64,000 nt of DNA from AC-32 sp963717475 (GTDB taxonomy: Bacteria; Actinomycetota; Thermoleophilia; Gaiellales; Gaiellaceae), in contig OY970337.1 in NCBI GenBank assembly GCA_963717475.1, positions 1-64,000 of the forward strand. The letters run 5' to 3'. This document shows, in pieces, positions 50,658-59,688 of the stretch. A program made the position numbers and the translations under genes. Position 1 is the stretch's first letter. Each line of letters starts with the position of its first letter. The notes beneath the pieces are model-generated. The model ran no database searches and was not told the origin of the DNA. It worked only from the letters and a program-made list of their open reading frames with translations.

Positions 50658-51526
50658 GCCGCTGCCTCTTCCAGCGTTGCGACCGGGCCGACGCTCACGT
50701 CCTCGCCGTCGAAGAGCTCGAGCCAGGCGCTGAGCGGCTTCGCCGCGATCACCTCGGCGAGCGCGGCGGCGAGCGGCTCCTGCTCGGGGCCGTACTGGCG
50801 CTCGGCGAGCTCCGGGCGGCCGAGGAGCTCGCAGAGACGCCCGAAGAACCTCGGCTCGAGCGCGGCGACAGTCAGGTGCCGCCCGTCCGCGGTTGCGTAG
50901 ATCCGGTAGCAGGCGAGCCCGCCGGTGAGGAGGCGCGGGACCGGCTCACCGCCGAGACGGTGCGCGGCGAGCTCGTGCGCGGTCGCGGTCAGCGAGATCA
51001 CGAGGTGCGCGCCCCGGCCGGTGCGCTCACGCTCGAGCAGCGCGGCGGTGATCTGTGCGACGGCACGGAGCGCCGAACCGAGGTCGGCGATCTGAACGGG
51101 CGGCATCGCGGGCGCGGTGTCGTGCAGCAGACCGGCCCAGCCCTGGTAGTTGAGGTCGTGGCCGGCGGTGAGGTCGTCCGGGCCGAAGCCGGTGAACGAG
51201 CAGTAGACGACGGTTTCGGGCAGGTCCGCAGGACCGATCCCGAGCCGATCGACGACTCCCGGGCGGAAGCTCTCGAGCACGACGTCGGCCGCGGCGCAGA
51301 GGGCGTGGCCTCGTTCCGGGTCGGCCTTGAGGTCGAGCTCGACCGTCTCCTTGCCCGCGTTGAGGGCCTCGTGCCAGGCCGGCGCGAGCTCCTGCATCGG
51401 GTCGCCTCCGGGCGGCAGGAGTCGCGTCACGCGGGCTCCCAGGCGCATCAGCTCCCGGGACGCGAACGGGCCGGGCAAGTAGCGCGTCAGGTCGACGACG
51501 GAAATCCCCGCGAGCGGCTTCATCAA
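50618..51526 (-). CDS. class III CoA-transferase (CaiB/BaiF) or alpha-methylacyl-CoA racemase
   Basis: The 302-residue protein starts MKPLAGISVVDLTRYLPGPF, the usual family opening, and has DVVLESFRPGVVDRLGIG and YCSFTGFGPDD. The catalytic Asp of CoA-transferases is probably the one in VQIADLGSALRAVAQI. The length is on the short side for the family (about 350-400). It lies beside lipid genes and may handle acyl-CoA intermediates. Divergent from the TetR gene with only 25 bases between. Confidence 0.87.
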   Translation of the reverse strand: MMKPLAGISVVDLTRYLPGPFASRELMRLGARVTRLLPPGGDPMQELAPAWHEALNAGKETVELDLKADPERGHALCAAADVVLESFRPGVVDRLGIGPADLPETVVYCSFTGFGPDDLTAGHDLNYQGWAGLLHDTAPAMPPVQIADLGSALRAVAQITAALLERERTGRGAHLVISLTATAHELAAHRLGGEPVPRLLTGGLACYRIYATADGRHLTVAALEPRFFGRLCELLGRPELAERQYGPEQEPLAAALAEVIAAKPLSAWLELFDGEDVSVGPVATLEEAAAQLGGKPSAAGSA

Positions 51527-51537
51527 GCCAAACTACT

Positions 51538-51552
51538 AGACTGATCCGGTCT
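51538..51552. promoter_or_regulatory. possible TetR operator between CoA-transferase and TetR genes
   Basis: AGACTGATCCGGTCT is an imperfect palindrome with a GACTGATC half-site identical to half of the palindrome before the acyl-CoA dehydrogenase at 55729. It ends at the TetR start codon, and a TAGACT -10-like box (51537-51542) lies inside it. Confidence 0.4.
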
Positions 51553-52169
51553 TGCCCGACCAGACCAAGGCGCAGGAGGACAAGCGCCGGCTGCTCCTCG
51601 ACGCGGCGGTGCGCGTCTTCGCACGGAAGGGTTACCACGCCGCTCGGGTCGGCGACATTGCGGAGGAGGCGGGGGTCGCGTACGGGCTCCTCTACCACTA
51701 CTTCTCGTCGAAGGAAGAGGTGTTGCGGAGCGTCTTCCGGGAGACGTGGCGCGCGTTGATCGCGACCATCGAGAGCGTCGAGCGCGGCGAGGACACCCCG
51801 CGTGAGCAGCTGCGCAAGGTCGCGGAGATCCTGATCCGCTCCTGGAAGCGCGATCCGGACCTCGTGCGGGTGCTCGTGCTCGAGGTGACGCGGAGCCAGC
51901 TGCTCGCAGGCGAGATGGACGAGATCGTGGCGTCGTTCTCGGTGATCCAGGCGATCGTCGAGCGCGGGCAGGCGGACGGGTCGGTCCGCGGCGACCTCGA
52001 TGCGCGTCTCGCGAGCTACGTCTTCTACGGCGCGATCGACGAGCTGCTGACGGGCTGGGTGCTCGGGCGGCTTCCGGATTCGGACGAGGATCTCGCGCGG
52101 GCCGAGCGGACCGTGGTCGAGATCGTCGCCGGCGGCCTCGCTCCCGAGCACGCGGGCGCGCCGGCGTGA
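51552..52169 (+). CDS. TetR-family transcriptional regulator
   Basis: The 205-residue protein has the N-terminal helix-turn-helix VFARKGYHAARVGDIAEEAG with VAYGLLYHYFSSKEEVLRSV, and a ligand-binding C-terminal domain. The sequence is reminiscent of regulators of fatty-acid degradation. TTG 51552 follows a possible -10 box, so it may be leaderless. It overlaps the MFS transporter start by four bases (GTGA), so the two are probably co-expressed. Confidence 0.92.
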   Translation: MPDQTKAQEDKRRLLLDAAVRVFARKGYHAARVGDIAEEAGVAYGLLYHYFSSKEEVLRSVFRETWRALIATIESVERGEDTPREQLRKVAEILIRSWKRDPDLVRVLVLEVTRSQLLAGEMDEIVASFSVIQAIVERGQADGSVRGDLDARLASYVFYGAIDELLTGWVLGRLPDSDEDLARAERTVVEIVAGGLAPEHAGAPA

Positions 52170-53443
52170 CCGAAACGACATCGGCTTCGCAGGCGCTCGT
52201 TGCGCTGCCGCCGGCGCGGCGCCGCTTGCTCTGGACGCTCGGCCTCGGGGCGTTCGGCCTCGCCTTCTCGTTGACGACGACCGCGGCCTACCTGCCGCCG
52301 CTGCTGAGCCGCTTCACCGAGTCCGGCGGGGTGATCGGCGTGATCCTCGGCGCGGAGGGCGTCTTCGCGCTGGTGATCTCGCCGGTGATCGGGCCGTGGA
52401 GCGACTCGTTCCACACGCCGCTCGGCCGCCGGCGGCCGTTCATGCTGGTTGCCGTTCCGCCGATGGGGTTCGCGCTTCTGCTGATGGCGTTCATGCCGAA
52501 CCTCTGGACGACGACGGTCGTCGTGATGACGTTCTTCTTCGCCTACTACATCTTCGAGACGCCGTACCGCGGGCTCTATCCGGACGTCCTGTCGGCGGAC
52601 TCGTTCGGGCGCTCGCAGGGGATCCAGCACATCCAGCGCGGGATCGCGATCGGCGTCGCGCTCGTCGGCGGCGGGCTGCTCTTCAAGCTCTGGAAGCCGT
52701 CGCCGTTCCTGCTCGCAGCTGTGCTGACGACGACCGCTTGCAGCCTCGTGATCCTGCTCGTGCGCGAGGACGGGGGCCACGGGCGCGTGTTCGAGGGGTT
52801 CGCGGCGTACGTGCGGCGGAGCTGGCACATCTTCTGGTCGGACGGCGACGTTCGGCGGTTCCTGCTCGCGAACTCGGCGTGGGAGGGGACCTTCGCGGCG
52901 GCTCGGACGTTCGTGGTGCTCTACATCATCCATGGGCTGCACGAGTCGAAGGTGATGTCGTCGGCGGTGTTGGGTGCGGTTGCCGTGGGCTACGTGATCG
53001 CCGCGATCTTCGCGGGGAGGCTGGGCGACCGCTTCGGGCTCGCGCGCGTGATCTTCTTCGCGTCGTTCCTGTACGGCGGCGGGTTCCTCGTGGCGGGGCT
53101 GGCGCAGGAGTGGCACGACTGGTACTTCGCGCTGATCGTGCCCGTCTCGATCGCCGGCGGCACCGTGATGACGCTGGCGTGGGGGCTGCTCTACAAGATC
53201 GTGCCGGTCGAGCACCGCGGAGCGGTCTCGGGGCTCGCGACGACGACGAAGGGAATCGGGATCCTGATCGGCGCCCCGATCGCCGGGTTGGCGATCGACC
53301 TAGCGGGGCCCTACTTCGAGGCGACGGATGGGTACCAGGTCCTCTGGCCGATCTGCGGGATTCCGATCCTGGCGGCGATCCCGCTGCTCGTCCGCCTGAT
53401 GGAAGTCGAGCCGAGGACGAAAGTCGAAGTCCCGGCCGTCTGA
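52166..53443 (+). CDS. MFS transporter (GPH/SLC45-like)
   Basis: The 425-residue protein has 12 predicted membrane helices. The loop between TM2 and TM3 contains PVIGPWSDSFHTPLGRRRPF, the PxxGxxSDR...GRRRP signature of glycoside-pentoside-hexuronide/sucrose-type carriers. The equivalent loop in the second half is AGRLGDRFGLARV. A sugar or sugar-like substrate is therefore suggested, but not proven. The linkage to a TetR gene hints at induction by its substrate. Confidence 0.88.
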   Translation: MTETTSASQALVALPPARRRLLWTLGLGAFGLAFSLTTTAAYLPPLLSRFTESGGVIGVILGAEGVFALVISPVIGPWSDSFHTPLGRRRPFMLVAVPPMGFALLLMAFMPNLWTTTVVVMTFFFAYYIFETPYRGLYPDVLSADSFGRSQGIQHIQRGIAIGVALVGGGLLFKLWKPSPFLLAAVLTTTACSLVILLVREDGGHGRVFEGFAAYVRRSWHIFWSDGDVRRFLLANSAWEGTFAAARTFVVLYIIHGLHESKVMSSAVLGAVAVGYVIAAIFAGRLGDRFGLARVIFFASFLYGGGFLVAGLAQEWHDWYFALIVPVSIAGGTVMTLAWGLLYKIVPVEHRGAVSGLATTTKGIGILIGAPIAGLAIDLAGPYFEATDGYQVLWPICGIPILAAIPLLVRLMEVEPRTKVEVPAV

Positions 53444-53450
53444 GGGAGGC

Positions 53451-54674
53451 TTAGGCCCTGGCGTGAACCGCTGAAAGCGCCGGTGCCCACGAGGCGATCG
53501 GCGAGACGTCGCCGTCGCGGCCGTTCAGTGCGCGATAGCCGAGTGCGTGCTCGGCCTGCATCAGCTTGTGGATCTGCGTCGTCCCCTCGTAGATGATCGG
53601 CGCCCGCGCGTTGCGGAAGTAGCGCTCGATCCCGTACTCCGACGAGTAGCCGTACGAGCCGTGCACCTGGATCGCCAGGTGCGCCGCGCGGAACGCAGAC
53701 TCGGTCGCGTGCCACTTCGCCAGCGACGTCTCGCGCGTGTTTCGCCGGCCCTCGTTCTTCAGCCACGCTGCCTGCATGACGAGGAGCTTCGACGTCTCGT
53801 ACCCGAGCACCATCTCCGCGATCATGTCCTGCACGAACTGGTACCGGCCGATCGCCTGGCCGAAGGTCTCCCGCTCGCGCGCGTACTCGACCGACCGCTC
53901 GAGACAGGCGCGCACGACCCCGCAAGCCCCAGCGGCGACCGTGAAGCGCCCCTGGTCGAGCCCGTACATCGCGATCTCGAAGCCCTGGCCCTCCTCGCCG
54001 AGGAGGTTCGAGGCCGGCACCTCCACGTTCTCGAAGAAGAGCTCGCCGGTCGATCCCGCCCAGACGCCGAGCTTGTTCTCGGTCTCGCGGGTGGTCACCC
54101 CCGGCCATGAGCGCTCGACGATGAACGCCGAGATCCCCTTGTGCTTCGCGCCGGGGTCCGTCTTCGCGAACACGAGCTGGTGGTCGGCGACCGTCGCGTA
54201 CGAGATCCAGTTCTTCTGGCCGTTCAGCACGTAGACGTCGCCCTCGAGTCGAGCGGTCGAGCGCATCGCGGCGACGTCCGACCCCGCTTCCGGCTCGGTC
54301 AGGCCGAAGCAGGCGAGCTTCTCGCCGCGCGCCTGCGGCGCCAGGTACTGCTGCTTCTGCTCCTCGGTCCCGTAGCGCAGCAGCGAGAGCGAGTTCAGGC
54401 CCACGTGGACGGAGATCAGCGTCCGGAACGCCGCCTCGCCGCGCTCGATCTCCTCGCAGGACAACGCCTCGGCGACGAAATCGAGCCCGGCGCCGCCGTA
54501 CTCCTCCGGAATCACGATTCCGAGCAGCCCGAGCTCCGCCATTCCCTCGATCACGTCCATGTCGAGGCGGTGCGCGAGGTCGTTCTCGATCGCGTTCGGT
54601 AGGACGCGCTCGTCGACGAACGAGCGCACGGTCTCCTGAATCAGGCGCTGCTCGTCTGTAAGGTCGAAGTCCAT
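53451..54674 (-). CDS. acyl-CoA dehydrogenase
   Basis: The 407-residue flavoenzyme has FGLTEPEAGSDVAAMRSTA (FAD contacts), LNGQKNWISYATVADH and the C-terminal catalytic-base region APIIYEGTTQIHKLMQAEHA; Glu in IYEGT is the usual base for the medium/short-chain group. It may accept branched- or short-chain acyl-CoA. The start ATG 54674 shares CATG with the divergent gene at 54673. Confidence 0.94.
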   Translation of the reverse strand: MDFDLTDEQRLIQETVRSFVDERVLPNAIENDLAHRLDMDVIEGMAELGLLGIVIPEEYGGAGLDFVAEALSCEEIERGEAAFRTLISVHVGLNSLSLLRYGTEEQKQQYLAPQARGEKLACFGLTEPEAGSDVAAMRSTARLEGDVYVLNGQKNWISYATVADHQLVFAKTDPGAKHKGISAFIVERSWPGVTTRETENKLGVWAGSTGELFFENVEVPASNLLGEEGQGFEIAMYGLDQGRFTVAAGACGVVRACLERSVEYARERETFGQAIGRYQFVQDMIAEMVLGYETSKLLVMQAAWLKNEGRRNTRETSLAKWHATESAFRAAHLAIQVHGSYGYSSEYGIERYFRNARAPIIYEGTTQIHKLMQAEHALGYRALNGRDGDVSPIASWAPALSAVHARA

Positions 54675-55707
54675 GGCAGAGAGTCTATGGAAGCGCCTCG
54701 CCGATCTTCCGCTCCAGGTCGAGGGTTACGCGCTCGAGCGGCTCGAGAAGCCCGTCACGCGCGGCTTCACGCGGGTCACAACCGTCGTGCACCTCCAGGC
54801 CGGAGGGGAGGAGGGGCTCGGCGAGGACGTGACCTGGTACGCGGAGCACCACGACCGCGAGCAGCAGGCGGGCGCGGTCCTGCCGCTTTCCGGCTCGTGG
54901 ACGCTCGCGTCTTTCTCCGACGAGCTCCAGATCGAGGAACCGTGGCGCCGCTGGGCCTACGAGAGCGCGGCGCTCGACCTCGCCCTGCGCCAGGCCGGGC
55001 AGAGCCTCGCCGAGGCCGTCGGCCGCGATCCGCAGCCCGTGAAGTTCGTGGTCTCACCCGGCCTCGGGACGCCGCCGTCGAGCGAGGTCGTCCGCCGCTG
55101 GCTGGAGATCGAGCCGGGCCACCGCTTCAAGCTCGACCCCGCCACCGACTGGACCGACGACCTGATCGCCGAGCTCGCCGCCACCGGCGCCGTCGTGACA
55201 GCCGACTACAAGGCGTACTACAGCCAGGAGGGCGATCCGCCGCCAGACGCGGACCTCTACCGCCGGGTCGCCGAGGGCTTCCCGGAGGCGTACCTCGAGG
55301 ACCCCGCGCTGACCGACGAGACCGAGCTCGTGCTGGAGCCGCACCGCAAGCGCGTGACCTGGGACGCGCCGATCCATTCGGTCGCGGACGTCGAGGGGCT
55401 GTCGTTCGCACCGAGGACGCTCAACTCGAAGCCGTCGCGCTTCGGGCGCGTGCAAGACCTGCTCGCCTTCTACGACCACTGCGAGACGAACGGGATCTCC
55501 CTCTACGGCGGCGGGATGTTCGAGCTCGGCCCCGGCCGCGGGCAGATCCAGTACCTCGCATCGCTCTTCCACGCGGACAGCCCGAACGACGTCGCGCCGC
55601 GGCCCTACAACGATCCCGAGCCGCGCCCAGGACTGCCGAAGAGCCCGATCGAGCCGGCGGCGGAGCCCGCGGGGTTTCGCTGGGAAGACCCCGCCGCTAC
55701 GCTTTGA
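54673..55707 (+). CDS. enolase-superfamily protein
   Basis: The 344-residue protein resembles the muconate-lactonizing/o-succinylbenzoate synthase branch: an N-terminal capping domain, then a barrel with strand-end residues HRFKLDPATDWTDDLI, a lysine in TADYKAYY, PEAYLEDPALTDETELV and the NSKPSRFGRVQDLLAFYDHC segment with the second lysine. It differs from well-known members, so the reaction (racemisation, dehydration or cycloisomerisation) cannot be assigned. It begins with ATG inside the same CATG as the divergent acyl-CoA dehydrogenase, so there is no leader. Confidence 0.65.
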   Translation: MAESLWKRLADLPLQVEGYALERLEKPVTRGFTRVTTVVHLQAGGEEGLGEDVTWYAEHHDREQQAGAVLPLSGSWTLASFSDELQIEEPWRRWAYESAALDLALRQAGQSLAEAVGRDPQPVKFVVSPGLGTPPSSEVVRRWLEIEPGHRFKLDPATDWTDDLIAELAATGAVVTADYKAYYSQEGDPPPDADLYRRVAEGFPEAYLEDPALTDETELVLEPHRKRVTWDAPIHSVADVEGLSFAPRTLNSKPSRFGRVQDLLAFYDHCETNGISLYGGGMFELGPGRGQIQYLASLFHADSPNDVAPRPYNDPEPRPGLPKSPIEPAAEPAGFRWEDPAATL

Positions 55708-55708
55708 C

Positions 55709-55722
55709 TGACTGATCAGTCA
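55709..55722. promoter_or_regulatory. perfect palindromic operator (TetR type) before acyl-CoA dehydrogenase
   Basis: TGACTGATCAGTCA, flanked so that TTGAC and GTCAA also form an inverted repeat (55704-55708 and 55719-55723). It starts two bases after the TAG-like end of the preceding gene and ends six bases before ATG 55729. TetR-type fatty-acid regulators bind palindromes of this general kind. Confidence 0.6.
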
Positions 55723-55728
55723 ACGAAC

Positions 55729-56907
55729 ATGGCGACCGTAGCGGCAACCGGAACCGGAGTCTCGTTCGCGCTCACGGAGGAGCAGCGCGCGCTGCGCGAG
55801 CTCGCGCACGAGTTCGCCGAGAAGGAGATCCGGCCGAAGGCCGCCGAGTACGACGAGCACCAGACGCATCCGGCCGACGTGATCGCAAAGGCGCACGAGG
55901 TCGGGCTGATGAACCCGCACGTCCCCGAGGAGCTCGGCGGCGCAGGCCTCGGCGCGATCGAGGGCGCGCTGATCGGCGAGGAGCTTTGCTGGGGCTGCTC
56001 CGGGATCGCCACGTCGATCGTCGCGAACATCCTCGGCGCGCTGCCGATGCTGATCGCGGGCACCGAGGAGCAGCGGCGCGAGTGGCTTCCGCCGCTCCTC
56101 GACGAGCCGATCCTCTGCTCGTTCGCGCTCACGGAGCCGGACGCGGGCTCCGACGTGTCGGGCATCCAGACGACCGCCGTGCGCCACGGCGACGAGTACG
56201 TCGTCAACGGCTCGAAGATGTTCATCACGAACGCGGGCCGGGCCTCGTGGGTGATCGTCTTCGCCTCGACCGACAAGTCGGCCGGCCACCGCGGGCTCTC
56301 GGCCTTCATCGTCCCGACCGACGCGCCGGGAGTCATCGTCGAGAAGCACCTGGACAAGATGGGCCAGCGCGCGACCGACACCTCGGCGCTCGCTTTCCAG
56401 GACGTGAAGGTGCCCGCGAAGAACCGCCTGGGCGAGGAGGGGCAGGGCTTCAAGATCGCGATGCAGACCCTCGACCACACGCGGCCGGGAACCGCGGCCG
56501 GAGCGGTCGGCGTCGCGCGCGCGGCCTTCGACTACTCGGTCGAGTACTCGCGCCAGCGGGTCCAGTTCGGCCAGCCGATCGCGATGAACCAGGGCGTCAA
56601 CTTCCTCGTCGCCGACATGGCGGCCGAGATCGAGGCGGCGCGGCTGCTGACCTGGCAGGCGGCGTGGCTGCTCGACCAGGGCAAGCGCGCGACGTTGCAG
56701 TCGTCCTACGCGAAGCGCTTCGCAGCCGACACGGCGATGAAGGTGACGACCGACGCCGTTCAGATCTTCGGCGGGTACGGCTACATGAAGGAGTACCCGG
56801 TCGAGAAGCTCATGCGCGACGCGAAGCTCTTCCAGATCTACGAAGGCACGTCACAGATCCAGCGCCTTGTGATCGCCCGCGAGATCTTCTTGCCTCGCGA
56901 CTCCTAA
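55729..56907 (+). CDS. acyl-CoA dehydrogenase
   Basis: The 392-residue enzyme has the family signatures FALTEPDAGSDVSGIQTTA, VVNGSKMFITNAGRASWVIV and FGGYGYMKEYPVEKLMRDAK with IYEGTSQIQRLVIAREI at the end; the Glu in IYEGT is the catalytic base. It is a different subgroup from the 53451-54674 enzyme. A perfect palindrome (55709-55722) directly before its start suggests repression by a TetR regulator, perhaps the one at 51552. Confidence 0.95.
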   Translation: MATVAATGTGVSFALTEEQRALRELAHEFAEKEIRPKAAEYDEHQTHPADVIAKAHEVGLMNPHVPEELGGAGLGAIEGALIGEELCWGCSGIATSIVANILGALPMLIAGTEEQRREWLPPLLDEPILCSFALTEPDAGSDVSGIQTTAVRHGDEYVVNGSKMFITNAGRASWVIVFASTDKSAGHRGLSAFIVPTDAPGVIVEKHLDKMGQRATDTSALAFQDVKVPAKNRLGEEGQGFKIAMQTLDHTRPGTAAGAVGVARAAFDYSVEYSRQRVQFGQPIAMNQGVNFLVADMAAEIEAARLLTWQAAWLLDQGKRATLQSSYAKRFAADTAMKVTTDAVQIFGGYGYMKEYPVEKLMRDAKLFQIYEGTSQIQRLVIAREIFLPRDS

Positions 56908-57697
56908 CGGAACCAGTCGTCGAGCGGCGGGCTCGAGCGGAGCGCGGAGAGGTCGCCTTCGAGCAGCTGCCGGGCGGCGACGGCGGCCGCCTCGACGGCC
57001 ACCCAGGTGAGGCGCGAGCCGACGCTGACGCGCTTCGCACCCGCCTCGGCGATCTCGGCGAAGGAGAGACCGGGGGATGCGAGCACGTTCACCGGCCGCG
57101 AGACCGCCGAGCACACGGCGGCGATCTCGTCGGTCGTCTGCAGCCAGGGCGCGTAGAGGACGTCTGCGCCTGCGGCTCTCGAAGGCCTGCAGCCGCGCGA
57201 TCGTGTCGTCGAGGTCGGGGTTGCCGCGGAGGTGGTTCTCCGCGCGCGCCGTGAGCGTGAACGGAAACGGCTGCGCCCGGGCCGCCTCGACCGCGGCCGC
57301 GATCCGCTCGGCGGCGTGGCCGGCGCTCGTAGAGCCGCTGCTCGACCGGGTCCCAGTCCTCGATCGAGCCGCCGACCGCGCCCGCCTTCGCCACGCGCTG
57401 GATCGCGGTCGCCGCCGCCTCCGGCTCGGCGCCGTAGCCGTTCTCGAGGTCGACCGAGACCGGCAACTCCGTCGCCTCCGTCAGGGACGCGACATGCGCG
57501 GCGACCTCGTCGAGCGTCACCTTGCCGTCGAGCCTGCCGAGCGTGAACGCGAACCCGCCGCTCGTCGTCGCCAGAGCCTGGAATCCGAGCGCCTCGAGCA
57601 TGCGCGCCGAGCCCGCGTCCCACGGGTTCGGGATCACGAACGGCTCGCCCTCGTGCAGCGCCTGGAACGCGAGTCCCTTCTCAGCCTGGGTTGGCAC
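56904..57697 (-). CDS. PEP mutase/isocitrate lyase-family protein, two apparent +1 frameshifts
   Basis: The protein starts at GTG 57697 (PTQAEKGLAFQALHEGEPFV) and has IPNPWDAGSARMLEALGFQA, SVDLENGYGAEPE and GGSIEDWDP, the metal and substrate segments of the isocitrate lyase/PEP mutase family (oxaloacetate- or methylisocitrate-lyase-like). The frame breaks after YEG... at 57325 (extra C after GAG) and again at 57177 (extra A after GAG). The middle piece reads AGHAAERIAAAVEAARAQPF and the last AAGADVLYAPWLQTTDEIAA. Repaired length is about 263 residues, a normal size for the family. Reaction unknown. Confidence 0.85.
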
Positions 57698-57706
57698 GAT
57701 GAAACC

Positions 57707-58801
57707 TTGCCACGCTCGCTGCTCGTCAACTTCTGGTACGCGCATCCGGTCGGGCACGCGGTCGAGGCGCTGCGCTACTGCCTGGGCTACGCGGGCGACG
57801 AGGTCGAGATCAGTCTGCTGCTGAACGGAGCGACCGCGACCGAGCTCGGCTCGTGCGCTCCGTTCGTCCGCGAGACGTACGCGGTGGACTACGTCGACTT
57901 CCTCGGCCGGACCGGCGACCCGGACGCCGCGCTCGCGCACGTGCCACGCGACTGGGACTACGTCCTCGACGACCAGCGCTCGCGCCAGCCCGACCAGCTC
58001 GAGCTCGCGCCCGGCGTGCGCGCGTACTACCAGGCGGCGCACCGGCACTTCCGCGCGCGCATCCAACACGGGACGGCCGGCTCGGAGCCACCCGAGTACG
58101 TGCCGAACCGGCAGCTCCGGCTCGAGCTGCCGCGACGACGCGAGCTCCCGCAGGGGACGCGGATCGCCGTGCTTCCGGCCGGCTCGTCGGAGCCGGCGCG
58201 CTACCCGTCGCCGGCCTCGTGGCGGCTCGTGCTCGAAGCGCTGGCCGACGCGTTTCCCGGCGCGGTCTTCTGCCTCGTCGGAAAGCTCGAGCGGGACGGG
58301 CGCACTTCGACCTCGTGGACACGCGGGCAGCTCGAGTCTCTCGGCGCGGACGTCTGGGCGGTCGACGAGCCGCTTCTCGACCAGCTCGCGGTCGTCGAGG
58401 CTTGCGACCTCTTCGTCTCGCCGCACACCGGCTTCGCAATGGCGGCGCTCGCAGTCGGCACGCCGTGGCTGGCGCTCTCCGGCGGGCCGTGGCACGAGTG
58501 GTTCTTCAACGGCGTCCCGTTCTACTCGGTGATCCCGGACACGCGCCGCTATCCGGCCTTCACGCAATTCGCCGACCAGCCGGACCAGGTTGACGACGAC
58601 GGCCCGCGGACGCCGAGCATGAGCAGGGCGCGGATCGAGGAGGACCTGCCCGAGCTGCTCGAAGGCGCGCGGCTGCTCGTCGAGCGCCGGCTGAGCTACG
58701 AGGACGCGCTGCGCGGCTACTTCCCGCGCCTGCTCGCCGCGTACGGCGGCGACGCCTCGCGCGTCTTTTCGTTCGACGACGTCCATCTCTCGTACATCTG
58801 A
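57707..58801 (+). CDS. glycosyltransferase (GT9/heptosyltransferase-like)
   Basis: The 364-residue protein starts near TTG 57707 (PRSLLVNFWYAHPVGHAVEA). The C-terminal half has a nucleotide-sugar domain layout: RIAVLPAGSSEPARYPSPAS, FCLVGKLERDG and LVVEACDLFVSPHTGFAM-like segment (VVEACDLFVSPHTGFAMAAL) with GTPWLALSGGPWHEWFFNGV, close to GT9 heptosyltransferases. The acceptor is unknown. Only nine bases separate its start from that of the divergent PEP-mutase-like gene. Confidence 0.72.
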   Translation: MPRSLLVNFWYAHPVGHAVEALRYCLGYAGDEVEISLLLNGATATELGSCAPFVRETYAVDYVDFLGRTGDPDAALAHVPRDWDYVLDDQRSRQPDQLELAPGVRAYYQAAHRHFRARIQHGTAGSEPPEYVPNRQLRLELPRRRELPQGTRIAVLPAGSSEPARYPSPASWRLVLEALADAFPGAVFCLVGKLERDGRTSTSWTRGQLESLGADVWAVDEPLLDQLAVVEACDLFVSPHTGFAMAALAVGTPWLALSGGPWHEWFFNGVPFYSVIPDTRRYPAFTQFADQPDQVDDDGPRTPSMSRARIEEDLPELLEGARLLVERRLSYEDALRGYFPRLLAAYGGDASRVFSFDDVHLSYI

Positions 58802-58813
58802 GAGGCTTCGGCC

Positions 58814-59647
58814 ATGGCGCTCGAGATCGACCTCTCGGGCCGGGTCGCGCTCGTCACGGGCGGCTCGCGTGGGCTCGGGCGGGCCGACGCACTGACGCTC
58901 GCGCGGGCGGGAGCCGACGTCGCGATCGCGGACATCCAGGTCGAGTCCGACTCCGGCGAGGACGCGGAGCGCTACGGCCCTCTGGCCCAGGCGGCCCGGG
59001 CGCAGGGGCTGGTCTACTCGGAGCAGACCGTCGAGGAGATCCGCGGGCTGGGGCGCCGGGCGCTCGCCGCGCGCTGCGACGTCACGGAGCGCGAGCAGGT
59101 TGCGGAGACCGTCCGGCGCGTCGCCGAGGAGCTCGGCCCCGTCGACATCCTCGTCAACAACGCGGGCACCCTCGACCACCTCGCGCAGCTCCCCGACCAG
59201 TCCCCTGAGCTCTGGGAGCGTGACCTGCGCGTCAACCTGACCGGCGCGTTCAACTGCTCGCAGGCGGTGTGGGCCGGCATGCTCGAGCGCGGCTGGGGCC
59301 GGATCGTGAACATGGCCTCGGTCGCCGGAACGCTCGGCGGCTTCGGCCAGGCGAGCTACTCGACCACGAAGGCGGGGCTCCTGGGTCTGACCAAGTCCCT
59401 GGCCCTCGAGGGCGCGCGCCACGGGATCACCGTCAACGCCATCGTTCCGGGCGTGATCGGCACCGAGGCGTTCGAGTTCGGCAACCCCGAGATGAACGAG
59501 CGGATGATCCGCCGCACTGCGCTCCGGCGGGCGGGGGAGCCGCAGGAGGTCGCGAACGCGATCGCCTTTCTCTGCTCGGACCTCGCGAGCTACCTGACCG
59601 GCATCGAATTGAACGTCAGCGGCGGGATCGAGCTCTTCACCTACTAG
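58814..59647 (+). CDS. short-chain dehydrogenase/reductase
   Basis: The 277-residue classical SDR has the cofactor motif ALVTGGSRGLGRADALTLAR, DILVNNAGTLDHL, and the catalytic Ser-Tyr-Lys set in VNMASVAGTLGGFGQASYST followed by TKAG. The motif GxxxGxG with a following D (VAIADIQ) suggests NAD as cofactor. The C-terminal part (TGIELNVSGGIELFTY) is typical of FabG-like enzymes. Substrate unknown. Starts 12 bases after the glycosyltransferase. Confidence 0.93.
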   Translation: MALEIDLSGRVALVTGGSRGLGRADALTLARAGADVAIADIQVESDSGEDAERYGPLAQAARAQGLVYSEQTVEEIRGLGRRALAARCDVTEREQVAETVRRVAEELGPVDILVNNAGTLDHLAQLPDQSPELWERDLRVNLTGAFNCSQAVWAGMLERGWGRIVNMASVAGTLGGFGQASYSTTKAGLLGLTKSLALEGARHGITVNAIVPGVIGTEAFEFGNPEMNERMIRRTALRRAGEPQEVANAIAFLCSDLASYLTGIELNVSGGIELFTY

Positions 59648-59676
59648 GGCCGATTAGAGGAGGCCGGGACCGGCGC

Positions 59677-59682
59677 TACACT
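59677..59682 (+). promoter_or_regulatory. -10 element of the VanW-family gene (leaderless)
   Basis: TACACT in the context GCTACACT ends six bases before TTG 59689 and 12 before GTG 59695. The box sits 30 bases after the SDR stop. Confidence 0.5.
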
Positions 59683-59688
59683 GCCGGC

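Noticed and set aside
57089..59422. A 777-codon minus-strand frame
   Set aside because: Only its last part, from GTG 57697, is a real gene (PEP-mutase-like). The rest is antisense to the glycosyltransferase and SDR genes.
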